Numbered from the stretch's first letter, positions 16,086-25,692 are shown. The stretch is 40,187 nucleotides of DNA from CAZGKX01 sp964525945 (GCA_964525945.1 CAZGKX010000017.1:1-40187); one strand, 5' to 3'. The notes: generated by a model not told the origin, from the letters alone. Translations and numbers: made by a program.

Positions 16086-19000
16086 TGACTGAAGATAAAC
16101 TCGAACAAGAGATGCTAACCTGGCTAACTGAAATTGGTTATACCCATGTTTATGGTCCAACCATTGCCTGTGATGGCGAGGCTTCAGAACGTAGCAACTA
16201 TCAAGACATATTGCTAATAGAACGTTTGCGAAGGGCTATCAACCAACTAAACCCTGAAATTCCATCAGTAGCTCGCGAAGATGCTTTACAGCAAGTGAGT
16301 GATTTAAACACGCCAATTCTATTATCAGCCAACCGTAGTTTACATCATTTTTTAGTAAATGGTGTTCCAGTACAGTACCAGAAAGACGGTGAAACTCGAG
16401 GTGATTTTGTTCGTTTAATTGATTTTGAAACACTATCAAATAACGAGTGGTTAGCTGTTAATCAGTTCTCTATCAAAGGTGAAAAACACACTCGGCGTCC
16501 AGATATTCTTTTGTTCATTAATGGATTGCCTTTGGTATTGATTGAATTAAAAAATTCGGCTGATTTAAATGCTGATTTAGGGAAGGCTTTTAATCAAATC
16601 CAAACCTACAAAGAGCAAATTCCAGACATCTTTCAATATAACGAAGTTTTAATCATTTCAGACGGCAGTGAAGCGCGTATGGGCTCACTTTCTGCCAATA
16701 TGGAGCGGTTTATGTCATGGCGCACTATTGACGGAGTGACCCTTGACCCGCTAGGCCAATTTGGCGAGCTTGAAACGTTGACCCGGGGCATACTTTCGCC
16801 AGCTTACTTTTTAGATTACCTACGGTTCTTCATTCTGTTTGAAGATGATGGAGAGCTTGTCAAAAAAATTGCAGGATATCATCAATTCCACGCCGTGCGA
16901 GCTGCTATCCAACAAGTGATCACCGCATCGCGACCAGACGGCAATAAAAAAGGTGGGGTTGTTTGGCATACTCAAGGAAGCGGTAAAAGCATTACCATGA
17001 CGTGCTTCGCCGCACGAGTGATGCGTGAAGTTGCTATGGAAAATCCTACTATTGTTATTATTACCGATCGTAATGATTTAGATGGACAGTTATTCGGCGT
17101 TTTTTCTCTTGGTCAAGACTTGCTTCGTGAGCAGCCTGTGCAAGCTGAGTCACGGCAAGATTTACGTGCCAAATTAAACAATCGCCCATCGGGTGGGATA
17201 GTGTTTGCTACTATCCAAAAATTCATGCTTGGTGAAGATGAAGATATTTTCCCCGTCTTATCTGATCGACGTAATATTGTAGTTATCGCTGATGAGGCGC
17301 ATCGGACTCAGTATGGCTTTACAGCAGAGCTAAAAGGCAAAGCTGGCCAGGAGAAATATAATGTGGGTTATGCGCAGCATTTAAGGGATGCCTTACCCAA
17401 TGCAACCTTTGTTGCTTTTACTGGAACCCCTGTTTCAAGCGAAGATCGCGATACCCGTGCGGTGTTTGGCGATTACATCCATATCTATGACATGCAACAA
17501 GCTAAAGACGATGGTGCAACCGTTGCTATTTATTATGAGTCTCGGCTTGCCAAGCTGTCATTGAACTCAGATCAAATCCCAAGACTTGATGATGATGTTG
17601 ATGAGTTAGCAGAGGATGAAGAGGATAGGGAGCAAGCCAAACTGAAATCACGTTGGGCTGCTTTAGAAAAAGTAGTGGGTGCTGAACCTCGTATTAAACA
17701 AGTAGCTGCTGATTTAATTAACCACTTTGAAGAGCGGAATAAAGCACAATATGGTAAAGCCATGATTGTGGGTATGAGCAGAGATATTTGTGTTCACCTC
17801 TATAACGAGATTATCGCTCTACGACCTGAATGGCATAGTGAAGATCCAACTAAAGGGGCTGTAAAAGTCGTTATGACAGGCACTCCTAGTGATAAAGCTT
17901 TATTGCGCCCTCATATTTACTCTAAGCAGATACGTAAAGATCTGGAAAAACGCTTTAAGAAGCCAGATGATGAGCTGCGCTTGGTCATTGTCCGTGATAT
18001 GTGGTTAACAGGTTTTGATGTTCCTTGTGCCCATACGTTATACATTGATAAGCCAATGAAAGGCCACAACCTTATGCAAGCTATTGCCCGGGTGAAAAAA
18101 GCTCTAAAAGATTATACAGCGAGCAATGGTCACGGCAGACCAACTGTTGACGCTTATGAAGCCTATGCCTTATTAGAGGAAAAATTGGATGTATTGCGGT
18201 CAATACTACATGGATTTGATTACAGTAGTTTTTTAACCAGTGGCCACAGCCTCCTTGCAAAAGCCGCTAACCATGTGTTGGGTGTAGATGATGGTAAAAA
18301 ACGCTTTGCCGATACAGCACTGGCTATGTCGAAAGCCTTTAGCCTCTGTTGCACCTTAGATGAAGCGCGAGCTGTTCGTGAAGAAGTAGCCTTTATGCAG
18401 GCGGTAAAAGTAATCCTGACGAAGCGTGATATTTCAGCTAAAAAACGCACCAATGAAGAACGAGAGCTAGCTATAAGGCAAATAATAAGCTCTGCAGTAG
18501 TGTCTGATGAGGTCGTCGACATCTTCGATGCTGTGGGTTTGGACAAGCCGAATATAGGTATTCTTGATGATGAGTTCCTTGCTGAAGTTCGAGAATTGCC
18601 CGAGAGAAACTTAGCGGTGGAATTGCTAGAGCGTTTACTTGAAGGTGAGATTAGAACCCGTTTTGCTACGAATGTAATACAGGAGAAAAAATTCTCGGAC
18701 TTATTAGTTAATACCATAAAACGCTATCAAAACCGCGCTATTGAAACAGCTCAGGTGATGGAAGAACTATGTGATATGGCCAAAAAATTCAAAGAAGCTG
18801 TTAATCGTGGGGACGAATTAGGTCTTAATGAGGATGAATTGGCATTTTACGATGCCCTGGCTAATAATGAAACATCAGTGAAAGAGTTAGGCGATGAAAC
18901 ACTTAAGAAAATAGCGCATGAACTCACAGAGAATCTACGCCGAAATGTGAGTGTGGACTGGTCTGTACGGGAGAGCGTGAGAGCTAAATTGCGTTTGATG

Positions 19001-19105
19001 GTTAAACGTATTTTGCGTAAGTATAAATACCCTCCGGATAAGCAGGAAGAGGCCGTTGAGTTGGTTTTACGGCAGGCTGAAACATTAAGTTCTGCTTGGA
19101 TTTAA
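16085..19105 (+). CDS. hsdR: type I restriction endonuclease subunit
   Basis: A 1006-residue HsdR of normal length. The N-terminal nuclease domain has DILLFINGLPLVLIELKNSA (about residues 139-158), the PD-(D/E)XK core with ELK. The SF2 translocase has Walker A QGSGKS near 297-302, IITDRNDLDGQ, DEAHRTQYG near 403, TGTPVS, and the late motif DMWLTGFDVPCAHTLYIDKP with HNLMQAIARV. The C-terminal helical part binds HsdM/S. It translocates DNA with ATP and cuts at distance from an unmethylated site. Motif VI reads ARVKKAL where ARVNR is more usual; I note this without concluding loss of function. The frame is intact. Confidence 0.96.
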   Translation: MTEDKLEQEMLTWLTEIGYTHVYGPTIACDGEASERSNYQDILLIERLRRAINQLNPEIPSVAREDALQQVSDLNTPILLSANRSLHHFLVNGVPVQYQKDGETRGDFVRLIDFETLSNNEWLAVNQFSIKGEKHTRRPDILLFINGLPLVLIELKNSADLNADLGKAFNQIQTYKEQIPDIFQYNEVLIISDGSEARMGSLSANMERFMSWRTIDGVTLDPLGQFGELETLTRGILSPAYFLDYLRFFILFEDDGELVKKIAGYHQFHAVRAAIQQVITASRPDGNKKGGVVWHTQGSGKSITMTCFAARVMREVAMENPTIVIITDRNDLDGQLFGVFSLGQDLLREQPVQAESRQDLRAKLNNRPSGGIVFATIQKFMLGEDEDIFPVLSDRRNIVVIADEAHRTQYGFTAELKGKAGQEKYNVGYAQHLRDALPNATFVAFTGTPVSSEDRDTRAVFGDYIHIYDMQQAKDDGATVAIYYESRLAKLSLNSDQIPRLDDDVDELAEDEEDREQAKLKSRWAALEKVVGAEPRIKQVAADLINHFEERNKAQYGKAMIVGMSRDICVHLYNEIIALRPEWHSEDPTKGAVKVVMTGTPSDKALLRPHIYSKQIRKDLEKRFKKPDDELRLVIVRDMWLTGFDVPCAHTLYIDKPMKGHNLMQAIARVKKALKDYTASNGHGRPTVDAYEAYALLEEKLDVLRSILHGFDYSSFLTSGHSLLAKAANHVLGVDDGKKRFADTALAMSKAFSLCCTLDEARAVREEVAFMQAVKVILTKRDISAKKRTNEERELAIRQIISSAVVSDEVVDIFDAVGLDKPNIGILDDEFLAEVRELPERNLAVELLERLLEGEIRTRFATNVIQEKKFSDLLVNTIKRYQNRAIETAQVMEELCDMAKKFKEAVNRGDELGLNEDELAFYDALANNETSVKELGDETLKKIAHELTENLRRNVSVDWSVRESVRAKLRLMVKRILRKYKYPPDKQEEAVELVLRQAETLSSAWI

Positions 19106-19153
19106 TTTATATTATTGATATAAAACACGCTTGAAGATTATTAGGGAGCAGTT

Positions 19154-19729
19154 TTGAAGTGCAATCAATGTGATAACTCAGCTATGTTTACTATTGGTCC
19201 AAATGAAACTCCTGTTTGTTTAACTTGCTACAAAGTTTGGAAGCAACTAACAATTGATCAAATGAATATATTGCATAGAGAAATGCAATGGGCAGACAAA
19301 ACACTGCGCGAAACTCTTGGGTTTACATCGAATGAGCCAGCTATTAATAATATTGGTATAAATTTGGGGAATGTAAATCATATCAATAATAGTACAGTTG
19401 GGCTAATTAATAATGGAAAAATTCAAACAAGATCTATTGAAGTAGCAATTGATTCCTTACAAAAAATCAATCAAAAAGAAATGGCTGCTATTTTAACGAA
19501 ATTGAGTGACTTATTATTAAATGATTTATCAATCTCCACTAGCCAAAAAAAATCATCATTAGAGTTGATAGAATTTATTGCAGAAGAGGCAATTAAGCCT
19601 AATGATCATAGGAAAACGGGATTAATTTTTGATGCTATAGTTAAACTCGAAGCGTTTTTTTCATTGGTGACAAATGGATTAACAGTTTGGAATCAATACC
19701 ACCAATATTTGGTGAGTTTTTTCTCATGA
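19154..19729 (+). CDS. small zinc-ribbon protein of unknown function next to the restriction operon
   Basis: Likely start is TTG 19154, with AGGGAG (19143-19148) five bases upstream. The 191-residue product begins with a zinc ribbon: Cys3-x2-Cys6 and Cys22-x2-Cys25. An Asn/Gly-rich beta-like stretch follows (NLGNVNHINNSTVGLINNGK, about residues 67-86). The C-terminal half is helical (IDSLQKINQKEMAAILTKLS onward). A similar NNSTVG-type stretch is, in my recollection, found as a linker in bacterial conflict proteins, but this is weak. It lies 48 bases after hsdR and before the nuclease/helicase gene, so it may belong to the same defence module. No catalytic site is visible. Confidence 0.7.
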   Translation: MKCNQCDNSAMFTIGPNETPVCLTCYKVWKQLTIDQMNILHREMQWADKTLRETLGFTSNEPAINNIGINLGNVNHINNSTVGLINNGKIQTRSIEVAIDSLQKINQKEMAAILTKLSDLLLNDLSISTSQKKSSLELIEFIAEEAIKPNDHRKTGLIFDAIVKLEAFFSLVTNGLTVWNQYHQYLVSFFS

Positions 19730-19784
19730 AAAATTAACATCGGGAGTAGAATAATAATGACTTTATTAGGAGCTTGTCGCTGAA

Positions 19785-21321
19785 ATGAAGTCAATTAAGG
19801 ATAATAATTTATTATTTTCTCCTTCAGACCTAATTACTTTCTTAGGCTGTCACCACGCGACCTTTTTAGATTTAAAACAATTGTCTGATGGTATTAAACC
19901 AGCAGAAGATAGTGCTTCAAATAAATTACTACAAGACAAGGGGTATGAGCACGAAAAGAGTTATCTTCAATCGTTGAAAGATGATGCTAAAAACATCATT
20001 GAAATCCCCAAAGATTCGTCTTCAGAAGTCCGCGAACGCTTAACTACTGAAGCATTGAAATTAACACCTAATGTTGTTTATCAAGCCAGGCTTACTGATG
20101 CCCCGTGGTATGGTGATGCCGATTTTCTAATTAAGACTGATACCCCATCTAAATTAGGCGCGTTCAGCTATGAAGTACTGGACACAAAATTAAGTAGATC
20201 ACCTGAGCCAAAACACATTATGCAGTTATGTGTCTACAGCGACCTCCTAGAGAAAGCTCAAGGAACACGACCAAAACTGATGCATTTAGTTCTGGGCGAT
20301 AGTTCGCATGCTGAATTTAAAGTGGATGATTTTTTTCATTATTACCAAAAGGCAAAGCAACGATTTGAAGCCTATGCAAATAATCCGCCCGCTAGCTCTT
20401 ATCCAGAACCTTGCGCTCATTGTCTCTTATGCCACTGGCGTGATCGTTGCACTGAGCAATGGCAAAGTGATGATCATTTAAATTTGATTGCTAATATCCA
20501 GCGGTCTCAAATTGATAAGCTATTAAAAGCGAATATTAACACTGTAGCCGATTTAGCGGCTTTGCCAGTCGACAGTAAGATTGAAGAGTTAAATCATGAC
20601 GTTTTCTTGAGGCTTCGTTCCCAGGCGATGTTACAAACCTATAAGCGTAACATGGATCAGAACAAGTTTGAAACTCTTGAGCTTATGGTTGGTAAAGGAT
20701 TTGAGCGTTTACCGCTTCCAGACAAAGGAGATCTATTTTTTGATATGGAAGGCGATCCTCTGTATCAAGGTGGGCTTGAATACCTGTTTGGAATATATTA
20801 TCTCAAGGATGGAAAAGAAATATTTCTTCCATTTTGGGCGCATAATCATCAAGAAGAGCAATTGGCTTTTGAACAATTCATGGCATTTCTTGAGCAACAT
20901 CTCNNNNNNNNNNCACATTTACCATTACAATCATTATGAAACCACTGCTTTAAAGCGTTTGGCTTGCCAGTATGGGGTTTGTACTGAGCAGGTAGATAAC
21001 CTATTGCGTCAGAAGAAGTTTGTCGATTTATACAAGGTTGTGCGCGAAAGTATCCGTACCTCTGAGCCTGGTTACTCCATCAAAAACCTTGAAACTTTTT
21101 ATATGGAGAAAAGAGACAATGCCGTTGCCACTGCTATGGATAGTATTGTGGTTTATAACCAATGGCGTGAGTCTGGTGATGATGCGCTTCTCCAAGAAAT
21201 AGCTGATTACAATAAGGTGGATTGTATCTCAACTGCACGCTTACGTGATTGGCTTATAACATTAAGACCTGAAAGGATTGAATGGTTTTCAAGAAGATGC
21301 TGCAGCGCCATTAGCACGTAA
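19785..21321 (+). pseudogene. N-terminal half of a TM0106-type RecB-like nuclease/helicase, interrupted by an N gap
   Basis: The part before the gap (19785-20903) has a RecB/Cas4-like nuclease: Asp112 (GDADFL), Asp133-x-Lys135 (VLDTK), Gln147 and Tyr151 (QLCVY). It also has Cys22 plus Cys213-x2-Cys216-x5-Cys222, the layout of an Fe-S cluster in AddB/Cas4-type nucleases. An RNase H-like motif FDMEGDP follows. After 20913 a different frame continues with HIYHYNHYETTALKRL, the expected next motif, and runs through LRDWLITLRPERIEWF. It then meets a frameshift at 21286-21289 and stops at 21321. So this is one gene with the helicase part below, broken in the read sequence by the gap and by one extra T. 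Start ATG 19785 has AGGAG upstream. Confidence 0.8.
20904..20913. other. assembly gap (10 N)
   Basis: Ten N inside the nuclease/helicase gene. Comparison of the flanking protein motifs (AFLEQHL before, HIYHYNHYE after) suggests only a few codons are missing, but the true gap length is unknown. Confidence 0.95.
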
Positions 21322-23101
21322 AGATTGGGAAATTGAATATGAGAAATATCATGCTCTTTTGAAAGTGGATAAAGATGATGGTAATGCCCTTTTACGACAG
21401 CGGATATTGGATTTATTAGAGTTTCATAATCGTGAGGCAAAACCTCAATTTTGGGCAATGTTTGAACGACAGGATAGATTTGAAGATGAATTAATCGATG
21501 ATACGGATTGTATTGGTGGATTGATTCGATTTGGAGAGCCTGAGGAAGAAAAAAATTCATTTGTTTATAGCTATCACTTTCCTGCCCAGGAATACAAAGT
21601 GAAAGTAGGTGATTCGGTAATTGACACAGCAACCTTGGAGGCAGTTGGAACTGTCTTTGTTATTGATGAAGATAAAGGAATGGTTCACATTAAGCGAGGA
21701 AAAAAGAAGGAACCGCCACCAGCTCGTTTTTCAATTGGTCCTGGTGGTCCTATTGATGCCAAGAGTATGAGAACCGCAATATACAACGTGGCAGACAATA
21801 TAATTGAGGGAAGTACTCATTGCTATCAGGCAATTAAAGATATATTGAATAAATCATTGCCTCGCATTCGGGGCAAAGTTATTGGTTCACCTTTAATTAC
21901 CTCAACAGACCTTCAGAAAGAAACGCTTGAGATAATAAATAATTTGGATAACAGTTATCTTTTCATCCAAGGCCCACCTGGAGCTGGAAAAACTTATACC
22001 AGCAGCCACATTATTGTTGAGCTTATGCGTCGAGGCAAAAAGATAGGCGTTGCCGCAAATGCTCACAAAGCCATTCATAATTTATTGGATAAAATTGAAG
22101 CTGTTGCTAAAGAGCAGGGCTTTCAATTTGCAGGGGCAAAAAAGGCAAGTAAGGGAAGTGTGGAATCTTACTATGATGGGCGATGCATAAAGAGCGTTGA
22201 GAAGACAGAAGCCCTCACTCTGAATGAAAGTCTTGTTGCAGGTACAGCATGGTTTTTTTCAAATGAACATTTGAAAGAACAACTAGATTACCTATTTATC
22301 GATGAAGCAGGTCAGGTTGCCGTAGCCAATGTTGTTGCTATGGGGATTGCAGCTAAAAATATCATACTGATTGGCGATCAAATGCAACTTGGGCAGCCTA
22401 TACAAGGAACTCATCCAGGCGAAGCAGGTCTTTCAATTCTTGATTTTCTTCTGAGCGATCATGCGACTATTCCACCCGAGCAAGGTGTATTTTTAGATAA
22501 TACGCGAAGAATGCGTCCAAGCGTTTGCCAGTTCATTTCAGACGCCTTCTATGAAGGTAGACTTCACGCGCACGAATCAACATCTAATCGATCTTTACTA
22601 TTTAATGGGATTGCCTTGCCTGAAGAAGGAATCCATGTGATTGATGCTGCTCATGAAGGATGCTCTCAAAAAAGTATTGAAGAGGGCGTAATCATTAAGC
22701 ATCTTTATCAGGAGCTACTTAAACAGCAGTGTAAAGAAGATGGTAAAGAGCCACGTACAATAACCTTCAAAGACATCCTCGTTGTGACTCCTTATAACGT
22801 GCAGGTCAATTATCTACGCTCTATTTTGCCAGAAGGCGCGCAAGTAGGTACGGTAGATAAGTTTCAAGGACAAGAAGCGCCTATTGTCCTAGTTTCGATG
22901 GTGACCTCAAGTGCTGAGGATTTACCGCGCAATATTGAGTTTCTCTATAGTAAAAATCGGTTGAATGTAGCTATATCCCGCGCTCAATGCTTATCAGTGG
23001 TTGTAGTGAATCCAAATTTAATGGAAGTGCCCTGTAAGACAGTGCAGCAAATGAAGCTGGTGAATACCTTTTGCTGGCTTACCGGAATAAGTAGCAATTG
23101 A
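21278..23101 (+). CDS. C-terminal SF1 (Dna2/UPF1-like) helicase part of the nuclease/helicase
   Basis: This frame continues the gene above. Removing one T from the run at 21286-21289 joins ...RIEWF to QEDAAAPLARKDWEIEYEKY. The TTG at 21278 is merely the first possible start codon in this frame and is probably not used. Helicase motifs in order: Walker A QGPPGAGKTYTSS, motif II FIDEAGQVA, motif III LIGDQMQLGQP, motif IV region LDNTRRMRPSVCQF, motif V VGTVDKFQGQEAPIV and motif VI NRLNVAISRAQ. Combined with the N-terminal Fe-S nuclease it would form an ATP-dependent DNA end-processing or defence nuclease, as inferred for this family. It is the last island gene, ending 69 bases before the tRNA 3' end. 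Confidence 0.85.
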   Translation: MNGFQEDAAAPLARKDWEIEYEKYHALLKVDKDDGNALLRQRILDLLEFHNREAKPQFWAMFERQDRFEDELIDDTDCIGGLIRFGEPEEEKNSFVYSYHFPAQEYKVKVGDSVIDTATLEAVGTVFVIDEDKGMVHIKRGKKKEPPPARFSIGPGGPIDAKSMRTAIYNVADNIIEGSTHCYQAIKDILNKSLPRIRGKVIGSPLITSTDLQKETLEIINNLDNSYLFIQGPPGAGKTYTSSHIIVELMRRGKKIGVAANAHKAIHNLLDKIEAVAKEQGFQFAGAKKASKGSVESYYDGRCIKSVEKTEALTLNESLVAGTAWFFSNEHLKEQLDYLFIDEAGQVAVANVVAMGIAAKNIILIGDQMQLGQPIQGTHPGEAGLSILDFLLSDHATIPPEQGVFLDNTRRMRPSVCQFISDAFYEGRLHAHESTSNRSLLFNGIALPEEGIHVIDAAHEGCSQKSIEEGVIIKHLYQELLKQQCKEDGKEPRTITFKDILVVTPYNVQVNYLRSILPEGAQVGTVDKFQGQEAPIVLVSMVTSSAEDLPRNIEFLYSKNRLNVAISRAQCLSVVVVNPNLMEVPCKTVQQMKLVNTFCWLTGISSN

Positions 23102-23170
23102 TTTGGCTATACCCGAAGTAAAAAATCAAACTAAAAATTCAAATTTACAATCGTAACCTATTGATAATAT

Positions 23171-23247
23171 TGGTGTCCCAGGCAGGATTCGAACCTGCGA
23201 CCTGCCCCTTAGGAGGGGGCCGCGCTATCCAGCTGCGCCACTAGGAC
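23171..23247 (-). tRNA. tRNA-Arg (anticodon CCT)
   Basis: On the minus strand the gene reads GTCCTAG (acceptor 5') to CTGGGAC-A-CCA. The acceptor arms pair over 7 bp with one G-T pair. The D arm has GGCGCAGCTGGATAGCG. The anticodon stem GCCCC/GGGGC encloses loop CTCCTAA, so the anticodon is CCT, for AGG codons. The T arm has GGTTCGAATCC. CCA is encoded. Its 3' end points left at the defence island, which makes it the probable attachment site of the P4-type integrase. No second copy of the 3' end was found near the integrase. Confidence 0.95.
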
Positions 23248-23325
23248 TCGATGAGGGAACTTTGTTAAAGTCTAACTGCATCGATTTAAAATGACAATCT
23301 TATTTATTCTTATGAAGGTATATAA

Positions 23326-24954
23326 TTACATGCTTATATAATTCGGCCCGCCACCGCCTTCTGGTGCTGTCCAAACAATGTTTTGACGAGGGTCTTTAAT
23401 ATCACACGTTTTACAGTGAATACAATTTTGAGCATTTATTTGTAATTTTGGACCATATTTACTTTCAACGATTTCATAAACGCTGGCTGGGCAATAGCGT
23501 GTTTCTGGAGACGCATATTCTTCATAGTTAACACTAATAGCGAGGGTTTTGTCGCGAAGTTTGAGATGGCAGGGCTGATTTTCTTCATGAAAAGTATTCG
23601 AGAGGTAAACAGAAGAAAGCCTATCGAACGTTAGTTTGCCATCCGGTTTGGGGTAGTCAATTTTCAGGGATTGATTCGCAGGTTTTAAGGATAGATGATC
23701 CGCATGATTTTTTAGAGTCCAAGGCGATTTTCCACGTGTGATATATGTTTCAAAGGCAGCAAGTGCTAACCCTGCCAACAACCCGAAGCGAAAACCCGGT
23801 CGAATATTACGTACTTTATAGAGCTCATCAGCCATCCAGGATTGTTTGATTTGTTGTGGATACGCCATGATTTCTATTGGATTCGGCTCTTCTTTTGTTA
23901 TGGCGTTAAAACAAGCTTCTGCTGCCAACATTCCGGATTGCATTGCGGTATGGATCCCTTTGATTTTGGGAACATTTAAGAAACCTGCGCTGTCTCCAAT
24001 TAAGGCGCCACCCGGGAACGTCAATTTGGGCAATGATTGCCAACCCCCTTCATTCAAAGCGCGTGCTCCATAGCTTATACGTTCACCATGCTCCAACAAT
24101 TTACCAATGAACGGGTGGGTTTTAAAGCGTTGAAATTCCGAAAAAGGGCTAAGCCAAGGATTTTTGTAATCCAGTCCAACCACAAAACCAATGGCTAAAC
24201 GGTTTTTAGATAAATGGTATAGAAAAGAGCCACCATAAGTATTTTTATCGAGGGGCCAACCGATCGTATGAATCACCTGACCCAATCGATGTTGGTCAGG
24301 CTGAATTTGCCATATTTCTTTGATGCCTAGACCGTAGGTTTGAGGTTGTACTCCTTTTCGCAATTGAAAACGGGTCATTAAATGTTGGCTCAATTGTCCT
24401 CGACAGCCTTCAGCAACGAGGGTTTGCTTGGCATGTAGATGCAATCCTGGTTGGTAATTGATGGTTTTTTCTTCCTGTTTGTCGATGCCAACATCCCCTG
24501 TGGAGACACCAATGACATGGCCTTCTCGATTATAAAGAACTTGTGTAGCAGCAAACCCAGGGTATATTTCACACCCCATTTTTTCAGCTTCAGTTGCCAA
24601 AAACTGGCAAAGTTCACCCAAGCTTATGATGTAATTTCCTTTATTTTTCATGGGGAGGGGAGTGGGCAATTTGATCGCATGTTTTGTGGTTAAGTAATAA
24701 AAAAAATCTTCGGATACAGGTGTGTCAAGAGGGGCCTCTTGCCAATTATCGGGCAATAGGGCTTGCAGGCTACGTGGTTCCAATACCGCTCCCGATAGGA
24801 TATGCGCACCCACTTGCGCGCCTTTTTCAAGAATGCAAACGCTTAACTCTTTATTGTCTTGTTTGGCCAATTGCTTCAATTTGATGGCAGCTGATAATCC
24901 AGCAGGCCCTGCGCCGACAATTACAACGTCATAATTCATTGTTTCATGTTCCAC
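23326..24954 (-). CDS. electron-transfer flavoprotein-ubiquinone oxidoreductase
   Basis: A 542-residue ETF-QO. The N-terminal FAD-binding motif is VVIVGAGPAGLSAAIKL, followed by CILEKGAQVGAHILSGAVLE. The FAD C-terminal motif GGALIGDSAGFLNVPKIKG is present. The C-terminus holds a 4Fe-4S ferredoxin-like domain (CPASVYE, NCIHCKTCDIKDPRQNI) and ends GGGGPNYISM, as in the mitochondrial enzyme. It passes electrons from ETF (from fatty-acid and amino-acid dehydrogenases) to ubiquinone at the inner membrane. Either ATG 24954 or the internal ATG at 24939 (MNYDVVIVG) could start it. It is separated from the island by the tRNA gene. Confidence 0.96.
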   Translation of the reverse strand: MEHETMNYDVVIVGAGPAGLSAAIKLKQLAKQDNKELSVCILEKGAQVGAHILSGAVLEPRSLQALLPDNWQEAPLDTPVSEDFFYYLTTKHAIKLPTPLPMKNKGNYIISLGELCQFLATEAEKMGCEIYPGFAATQVLYNREGHVIGVSTGDVGIDKQEEKTINYQPGLHLHAKQTLVAEGCRGQLSQHLMTRFQLRKGVQPQTYGLGIKEIWQIQPDQHRLGQVIHTIGWPLDKNTYGGSFLYHLSKNRLAIGFVVGLDYKNPWLSPFSEFQRFKTHPFIGKLLEHGERISYGARALNEGGWQSLPKLTFPGGALIGDSAGFLNVPKIKGIHTAMQSGMLAAEACFNAITKEEPNPIEIMAYPQQIKQSWMADELYKVRNIRPGFRFGLLAGLALAAFETYITRGKSPWTLKNHADHLSLKPANQSLKIDYPKPDGKLTFDRLSSVYLSNTFHEENQPCHLKLRDKTLAISVNYEEYASPETRYCPASVYEIVESKYGPKLQINAQNCIHCKTCDIKDPRQNIVWTAPEGGGGPNYISM

Positions 24955-25102
24955 AGCAAACTCCCATATCGACTAACTTTTAACGAAATAAGTGATGTGT
25001 GAAATGGTAACCCAGGTTTATGGAATAGAATAGCCATTGAAGTAAGTATTCGAGATTTGCTCAGCGTTAAAAACTGAGCAAATTGTTTATATGCCGCTGA
25101 TT

Positions 25103-25414
25103 TTATTCTGCGGCTGCGGGTGCTACGGGTTCAGAGGCTGGTTTGGCAGGAGCCCAATCGGTGTGTCCACGACGATCGAAAGACTTTGATGTGGAACCAC
25201 CGTTGCTTCCTGTTGCGTTCATATAACCACTTGTTTCACCATCATGATGGCCGGACCTTGTGTTACCATTATGGTTCAGGCCTGTCTCAACAGTACCACC
25301 CCCTGGCGTTGTTGTTGTCGAGCTACGAGAGCCATCGCTATGGTGATCTATTGCAAAAGCCAAAGGAGAGGCCAATGTGGCCGAAAGCAATACGCACATG
25401 GTTAATCTTTTCAT
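25103..25414 (-). CDS. small secreted Gly/Ser/Thr/His-rich protein of unknown function
   Basis: Start ATG 25414 is chosen because an AGGA site lies 9 bases upstream and the product then begins with a clear signal peptide, MKRLTMCVLLSATLASPLAF-AIDHH. A longer in-frame extension to 25612 lacks these features. The mature part of about 80 residues is low-complexity: SRSSTTTTPGGGTVE, NHNGNTRSGHHDGETSG, and a Pro/Ala/Glu tail (PAKPASEPVAPAAAE). It is probably periplasmic or surface-exposed and largely disordered. I do not recognise a family. Confidence 0.7.
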   Translation of the reverse strand: MKRLTMCVLLSATLASPLAFAIDHHSDGSRSSTTTTPGGGTVETGLNHNGNTRSGHHDGETSGYMNATGSNGGSTSKSFDRRGHTDWAPAKPASEPVAPAAAE

Positions 25415-25681
25415 AATAGCTATCCTTGTAAAGTTACGAAAATGATGTACTTGTAAAGTATAGTATAAAAATAAAACTCTATTTACGTTTATTGCAACGT
25501 TATTGCAATTAATTTTAAATGTCGCATGGAGTGCATGCCATAAATAAAAAAACATAGTAAATGACGTTCTTGAATCCAGCGAGGGAAATATCGTGTAATT
25601 TTTCTCACACACCTTTTCAATACGATACTAACAAAAATTGATTATAACTTTGTGGTGAAATATTATTCAATACGAATTTTT

Positions 25682-25692
25682 TATGATACAAT
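25682..25692 (+). promoter_or_regulatory. candidate extended -10 promoter for the 25729 gene
   Basis: TATGATACAAT contains TG-A-TACAAT, an extended -10 element, 37 bases before the start codon. A separate TTGATT (25638) - 17 bp - TATTAT (25661) pair lies just upstream. The same 11-mer precedes the gene at 33703. Confidence 0.35.

Noticed and set aside
25415..25612. 66-codon N-terminal extension of the small secreted protein
   Set aside because: The internal start at 25414 has the ribosome site and the signal peptide.
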